The notes beneath the pieces were generated by a model that had not been told where the DNA came from, did not search any database, and saw only the letters and a program-made list of their open reading frames with translations. The position numbers were made by a program, and so were the translations under genes. Source: Gammaproteobacteria bacterium (GTDB lineage: Bacteria > Pseudomonadota > Gammaproteobacteria > Xanthomonadales > Marinicellaceae). Taken from it: 64,000 nt of DNA. The first letter of the stretch is position 1, and each line of letters opens with the position of its first letter. The stretch covers positions 1-64,000 of the forward strand of contig JAUIGR010000013.1 in NCBI GenBank assembly GCA_030430025.1, read 5' to 3'. Below, in pieces: positions 59,432-64,000 of this stretch.

Positions 59432-59450
59432 GCAAATAGGAATGATTGTC
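59432..59450 (-). promoter_or_regulatory. Candidate Fur box upstream of bfd
   Basis: The 19 bases agree with the Fur consensus at 12 of 19 positions by my alignment (GCAAATAGG-AATGATTGTC, plus strand). Bfd genes are commonly Fur-controlled, which supports the call, but the match is modest. Confidence 0.4.
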
Positions 59451-59731
59451 AACACGTTTTGCAAAAAGGTCATGCCCTCGGTGGGTTATCATCCTGCCGA
59501 TAGACTTAAAAGCGAGGGGATTTAAAAATCCAATGAATTATCAATGGGGCAGATTGGCTGGCTGTATGATTACTTTGCGCTGATTACTTGAATCCAAGTA
59601 TCATATAAAAAAATAACAGGACAATACCAATGGCCCAACCGTTGTCCTCAGGCTTGACCCGGACAGTAGTGGGTGAGTTACACAGCTGCTGTCACTGGCA
59701 ATTATTAGGTCTCAAAGTTACAATGCCAGGC

Positions 59732-60769
59732 ATGAAAGTATTGGGAATAGAATCTTCTTGCGATGAAACAGGTATCGCCATCTATGACAGCGAAAATGGT
59801 TTACTGGCCGACCAGTTGTATAGCCAAATCGAGTTGCATGGGCAGTATGGTGGTGTCGTCCCTGAGTTAGCATCACGTGATCATGTGCGGAAAATAGTTC
59901 CCTTGATTGAACAAAGTTGTCAAGAAGCCGGATTACAGTTGAGTGACATCGATGCAGTCGCTTACACTGCCGGTCCTGGGTTGATTGGTGCTTTGTTGGT
60001 AGGTGCTTGTGTCGGTAGAAGTATTGCCTGGGCTTTAGATAAACCGGCGATAGCAGTGCATCACATGGAAGGTCATTTATTAGCTCCACTGATGGAAAAG
60101 GATAAACCTGAATTTCCGTTTTTGTCTCTGCTGGTATCAGGCGGTCATACCTTACTGGTCGATGTTAAAGGTTTGGGTAATTATCAGATTTTAGGTGATA
60201 CCTTGGATGATGCAGCTGGAGAAGCTTTTGATAAAACGGCCAAATTATTGGGTTTGCCGTATCCAGGTGGCCGTCACATCGCGGCCTTGGCTGAACAGGG
60301 TGATGTTCATCGTTTTAAGTTTCCGAGGCCAATGTTGAATAGGCCTGGCCTTGAATTCAGTTTTTCTGGACTGAAAACCTTTACTCGGGTGACTTGGGAG
60401 GAACAACTGCCACTTTGTCAAAATGACAGTGAAATGGCACAGTTAAAAGCTGATATTGCAGCTTGTTTTCAGTTGGCAGTGGTGGACACTTTGAGCAAAA
60501 AGTGTTTACGGGCTATTAAGCAAACAGGCCACCATTCCTTGGTGATTGCCGGTGGCGTCAGTGCCAACTTGGCGCTGAGAGAACAGCTGACCATGATGGG
60601 TCAAAAACACCACTTTAAATCTTTTTTTCCCAAGCTAAAATACTGTACTGATAACGGTGCCATGATTGCGCTGGCTGGTGCCCTGAGGCTTCAACAAGGA
60701 CAGCACAGTGTCGATGAAGGTATTCGTGCTTATCCTCGATGGAATCTGGAACAAATTGAGGCACCATGA
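59732..60769 (+). CDS. tsaD: tRNA threonylcarbamoyladenosine transferase TsaD
   Basis: TsaD transfers the threonylcarbamoyl group to A37 of tRNAs. The ATG at 59732 gives the standard [14 protein letters not shown] start; the 34-residue upstream extension is rejected. The metal ligands His111 and His115 in [12 protein letters not shown] fit the E. coli numbering. [10 protein letters not shown] and the C-terminal [12 protein letters not shown] are present. 345 residues. It overlaps deoA by 4 bases. Confidence 0.97.
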   Translation: MKVLGIESSCDETGIAIYDSENGLLADQLYSQIELHGQYGGVVPELASRDHVRKIVPLIEQSCQEAGLQLSDIDAVAYTAGPGLIGALLVGACVGRSIAWALDKPAIAVHHMEGHLLAPLMEKDKPEFPFLSLLVSGGHTLLVDVKGLGNYQILGDTLDDAAGEAFDKTAKLLGLPYPGGRHIAALAEQGDVHRFKFPRPMLNRPGLEFSFSGLKTFTRVTWEEQLPLCQNDSEMAQLKADIAACFQLAVVDTLSKKCLRAIKQTGHHSLVIAGGVSANLALREQLTMMGQKHHFKSFFPKLKYCTDNGAMIALAGALRLQQGQHSVDEGIRAYPRWNLEQIEAP

Positions 60770-62079
60770 CTACTTTTTTACCTCAAGAAATCATTCGCCA
60801 CAAACGTGATGGTAAAACTTTGAAAGCGGCTGAAATCGAGTTCTTCGTCAAAGGCATCGCGAATGACAGTATTTCAGAAGGTCAGATTGCCGCTTTTGCA
60901 ATGGCTGTTTATTTTCAAGGGATGAATGTCGCTGAACGCCGCATTTTGACTGATGCCATGATGCGCTCGGGCCATGTTATGGACTGGACCTCTTTTAACC
61001 TCAATGGTCCGATATTAGATAAACACTCCACTGGCGGTGTCGGTGATAAAATCAGCTTCATGTTAGCGCCTATCATGGCGGCTTGTGGTGCTTATGTGCC
61101 GATGATTTGTGGTCGGGGTTTGGGGCATACTGGTGGTACTTTTGATAAATTCGAAGCCATTCCAGGTTACAACACCACACCGGATTTCAAAACATTCCAA
61201 TGTGTCACTGCAGATGTGGGTTGTGCGGTGATAGGGCAAACGCCGATGATTGCCACTGCTGATCGACGTGTTTACGCCACCCGAGACATTACGGCTACAG
61301 TGGAGGCTATCCCATTGATCACTGCTTCGATCTTATCGAAAAAGTTAGCAGCTGGATTAGAAGGACTGGTGATGGACATCAAAACTGGCAACGGCGCCTT
61401 TGCTGAAACCGAGGATTTTGCTGTCGACATCGCCACCAGCATTGTCACAGTATCGCCGATTCCAACGGCAGCCATTTTAACTGACATGAATCAGGTGATA
61501 GGTTATTGTGCTGGTCATGTTACCGAAGTGCAAGAGTCACTGGCCTATCTGAAAGGTGATCAAGGTGAACCCATGATGCATGAAGTGGTTCTGGCTTTGT
61601 GTGGACGTCTGCTTTGTTTGGGTGGTTTAGCAACAGACCAAAGGCAGGCTGAATCTCTGGTAGAACAGGCCTTGTCTTCAGGTTTGGCTCTGGAAAAGTT
61701 TGCCAAAATGGTAGCAGCGTTGGGTGGCCCCACCGATTTTGTTGAACGCAGTCAATCTTATTTAACGCCCGCCCCTATCATCGAAGATGTTTTCATTCAA
61801 GCGCCGGGGTATTTACAGCAAATGAATAGCCGCGAGGTCGGTCTGTCGATTATCCAGCTTGGTGGTGGTCGAAGGGTGGCCACAGACACCATTGATCACT
61901 GCGTCGGTTATTCCAATTTTGCCAAAGTGGGTGATTATCTAGATCATCATAGACCCCTTGCCACCATCCATGCCCGTGATGAGGTCAGCCTTGAGCGAGC
62001 CAAATCACAGCTATTAGCCGCCGTGACGATGACAGCTCAACCACCTCAACCAGCCAGCATGATCATCAAAACACTTTGA
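60766..62079 (+). CDS. deoA: Thymidine phosphorylase
   Basis: DeoA splits thymidine into thymine and deoxyribose-1-phosphate. The 437-residue protein has [12 protein letters not shown] and [16 protein letters not shown], the phosphate and substrate-binding motifs of the pyrimidine-nucleoside phosphorylase family. It is coupled to tsaD by a 4-base overlap (ATGA), an unusual pairing. It is followed by a terminator. Confidence 0.95.
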   Translation: MTTFLPQEIIRHKRDGKTLKAAEIEFFVKGIANDSISEGQIAAFAMAVYFQGMNVAERRILTDAMMRSGHVMDWTSFNLNGPILDKHSTGGVGDKISFMLAPIMAACGAYVPMICGRGLGHTGGTFDKFEAIPGYNTTPDFKTFQCVTADVGCAVIGQTPMIATADRRVYATRDITATVEAIPLITASILSKKLAAGLEGLVMDIKTGNGAFAETEDFAVDIATSIVTVSPIPTAAILTDMNQVIGYCAGHVTEVQESLAYLKGDQGEPMMHEVVLALCGRLLCLGGLATDQRQAESLVEQALSSGLALEKFAKMVAALGGPTDFVERSQSYLTPAPIIEDVFIQAPGYLQQMNSREVGLSIIQLGGGRRVATDTIDHCVGYSNFAKVGDYLDHHRPLATIHARDEVSLERAKSQLLAAVTMTAQPPQPASMIIKTL

Positions 62080-62110
62080 TTATCACAAGATCAAAATTGA
62101 CAACAAAATA

Positions 62111-62135
62111 AAAAGCCGGCACAAGTCCGGCTTTT
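62111..62135. terminator. Bidirectional terminator
   Basis: AAAAGCCGG and CCGGCTTTT form a perfect 9-bp stem with a 7-base loop, with A/T runs on both sides. It lies between deoA (plus) and the beta-helix gene (minus). Confidence 0.85.
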
Positions 62136-62161
62136 GAAAAATTTCTGTTATTTATAGTTAA

Positions 62162-63757
62162 TCAGTTATCCCCTTCAAAATCATCTTCGAAAATCAGGTC
62201 ATAAGCCCCAGCCTGGTACTCATCGGCACCCAAATCATAGACACCACCATTATCAACACCATCCTGATCATAACCGCGAGACTGGCCATCGATGTCTCCT
62301 GGGTAAGTAACATTGACATTGGCCGCACTGGTACAAAAATCGATGGCTGGAGAAGAGGCTTGGAGGTGGTAGTCACCATTATTTGCATCCACGAACAAAG
62401 GATTACCTACTTGTACAGTACCGTCAGCTGTAAATGAATCTGTTTCATTGACAAGTGCGCAGGTGATGTTAAATGAAACCATACCGCCATCAGCAAATAC
62501 CAGTTGATCTTCGTAAATGATACTGGATGAAATATTGATGGAAGCATCTTCTCCATAAATTGATGAGGTACTTACGTTATTATCTGTTAGGGTGACATAG
62601 CTCATATTCAAGGTGGTGTCACTACCTTTAGCAGCTACTATATAATCTGCACCGTCAGTATTAACATTATCGCTAATAATACTGTTTTCAATGGTAACAG
62701 TACCACCAGAATCAACTGAACCAAGAGCACCTTGAACCAGATTATGATTTAGTATCCGTGACTGTGTTAGTAATAAAGATGCATTATTCCTGATACGAAA
62801 AGCATTATTCAAACCTGCCCCATTTCCTTCAAGTCTCAAGCCATGCCCACTTATTTCAGCACCTTTAGTCGCATAGAAAGCACCACCACTGCCCGCTTCA
62901 TTCAAACTCAAGCTTGTCGTATTGTTAGAAAGCTGTGATTGGGTCAATGTGACAGAGGTTCCTTCATCTGTTGCGTATACACCAGCACCACCACCAATAA
63001 TGTCGCCTAAAGCGACATTGGATTGAATATTTACACCATGTAAGTTGACTTGAGCACCTGAACTAACATAAACACCACCGCCCTGCCGTTCGGCTGAATT
63101 ACCAGTAATACTTGTTGATGAAACATTTACTTGACACCCATTATTCACTAACATACCGCCTCCAAATGCTAGAGAGGTATTGTTAATCAGTTCACTATTA
63201 CCGATGATTGTTATCGAGTTCATTGGCCCACTACAGGCTAAACCGGAATCACTGTTCTGGTCAATCATTATGTTATCAAGAACCACTGTTTGAGCACCTC
63301 CATTGAAAGTTACACCACTCTTGCTATTTTGTAAGGTTCTCACATTCTTCAAGGTTAAGTTGACAGTGGTATTGGCCACTAGGATGCCATGACGCCCTTG
63401 TTGCACGTTCATGTTTTCCAAGTTAATCGTTGAAGGCTGGTCGCCAATAATTCTGATCACTGAAAGATTATCGTCCGGACTGAAAAGATTGAATACAGCT
63501 TCTGGATTTTTAATGTTTGCCTCTGCGTTTTCACAACTGGTGTAGCCTCCGATGATATCAACATCTAGACTAACCAGAGCTAAATTTTCCATGTAATTTA
63601 GATTGTTGACCACCCGAATTTCGTTGGCATCACCGTTAATAACATCATCAAGGGCATCTGCTATGTTGTCATGATTACAGTCACCAAAGCCCACCGTCAC
63701 AACAGCCTGTAATTGTGAAGCTGTTATTATCAATAGTGTTAATAAAATAGATTTCAT
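62162..63757 (-). CDS. Secreted right-handed beta-helix protein with D-L-I-F-type tail
   Basis: The ATG at 63757 has AAAGGAGA 7 bases upstream and gives the signal peptide MKSILLTLLIITASQLQA; the longer frame is rejected. The body (about 530 residues) is made of short Asn/Gly-rich beta-helix turns (GGGMLVNNGCQVNVSS, GGGVYVSSGAQVNLHG). A choice-of-anchor Q type segment follows (NPLFVDANNGDYHL, SPAIDFC, GADE), ending DLIFEDDFEGDN. It is a paralogue of the gene at 38118 and of the partial gene at 1-83. Likely extracellular or surface-bound. Confidence 0.85.
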   Translation of the reverse strand: MKSILLTLLIITASQLQAVVTVGFGDCNHDNIADALDDVINGDANEIRVVNNLNYMENLALVSLDVDIIGGYTSCENAEANIKNPEAVFNLFSPDDNLSVIRIIGDQPSTINLENMNVQQGRHGILVANTTVNLTLKNVRTLQNSKSGVTFNGGAQTVVLDNIMIDQNSDSGLACSGPMNSITIIGNSELINNTSLAFGGGMLVNNGCQVNVSSTSITGNSAERQGGGVYVSSGAQVNLHGVNIQSNVALGDIIGGGAGVYATDEGTSVTLTQSQLSNNTTSLSLNEAGSGGAFYATKGAEISGHGLRLEGNGAGLNNAFRIRNNASLLLTQSRILNHNLVQGALGSVDSGGTVTIENSIISDNVNTDGADYIVAAKGSDTTLNMSYVTLTDNNVSTSSIYGEDASINISSSIIYEDQLVFADGGMVSFNITCALVNETDSFTADGTVQVGNPLFVDANNGDYHLQASSPAIDFCTSAANVNVTYPGDIDGQSRGYDQDGVDNGGVYDLGADEYQAGAYDLIFEDDFEGDN

Positions 63758-64000
63758 TTTTTTCTCCTTTAGTTTTATCAATACATACTCTCCACCGAAA
63801 AAAAATACCAAAAGGGTCATAAAAATGTTCAAAAATGAAATTTTGCTTACTGGATTGCTGTTTTACACACTAAAGGAGCAGAAACTTTAGGTAATCCTAT
63901 GTGATTGAATAATCAGACAAACGTATATCGGGAAGCGCAGTGACTTCAGCATAGGATGATCATAGATAAAATTAAAAATGTCTGATAGACAGCCGCCTAA

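Noticed and set aside
59394-59492. 33-codon extension of the bfd gene
   Set aside because: Bfd proteins begin MYVCVC; the extension overlaps the candidate Fur site.
59630-59731. 34-codon extension of tsaD
   Set aside because: TsaD proteins start [14 protein letters not shown]; the extension has no family counterpart.
63758-64000. Possible cyclic-di-GMP riboswitch upstream of the beta-helix gene
   Set aside because: I looked for the conserved GEMM core on the minus strand and did not find it; no other riboswitch is apparent.

Overview
The window is a gene-dense, AT-leaning chromosomal segment of a Gram-negative gammaproteobacterium. The evidence is the neighbourhoods nusB-thiL-pgpA, bamD / rluD-pgeF, kdsA-eno-pyrG and tatABC, together with lipoproteins, a porin and an RND pump. 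It uses SMC rather than MukB. Many secreted proteins end in a D-L-I-F-x-D-G-F-type tail, which I associate with Marinicella-like bacteria; that placement is inference. No tRNA, rRNA, CRISPR array, insertion sequence or prophage was seen.

Layout. 1-83: the end of a secreted beta-helix protein. 147-6468 (minus): NlpC/P60 lipoprotein, MscS channel, saccharopine-dehydrogenase-like enzyme, pgpA, thiL, nusB, glyA, hemJ. 6513-10981 (plus): coiled-coil protein, bactofilin, erpA, nudC, mutM, a small ORF and a CNNM/CBS membrane protein. 11120-15028 (minus): a P-domain secreted protein, then a porin / FMN-binding / PepSY membrane operon behind a Fur-like site. 15478-15658: a noncoding array of hairpins. 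15684-22704 (minus): an OmpA-like lipoprotein, a seven-gene pantothenate/CoA operon (DUF2520 ketopantoate reductase candidate, panB, panC, separate coaC and coaB, coaX, panD), MarC and bamD. 22739-28676 (plus): rluD, pgeF and an RND efflux pair. 28706-34520 (minus): oxyR, pepN, tatCBA and an IPTL-CTERM-like protein. 34665-37864: a TetR regulator divergent from fadE, with two matching palindromes on the fadE promoter.

38102-39802 is a second beta-helix protein whose signal peptide appears to be split from its body by a T7 tract. An ECF-type sigma factor and a small lipoprotein follow, then eno-kdsA-pyrG (minus). At 45676-48811 (plus) lie two tandem secreted subtilases. Next come TRAP permease genes without a binding protein, a 1150-residue DUF11-repeat secreted protein, comF-like and smc (minus). 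queF (plus), bfd (minus), tsaD-deoA (plus) and a third beta-helix protein (minus) close the window.

Housekeeping genes are tightly packed, often with 4-base ATGA overlaps. The accessory content is almost entirely secreted surface or extracellular proteins, separated from neighbours by strong hairpins between convergent genes. The most unusual signals are the shared C-terminal tail on five otherwise unrelated secreted proteins, the T7 frame break, the hairpin array, the DUF2520-type CoA operon with split coaC/coaB, and the paired operators upstream of fadE.
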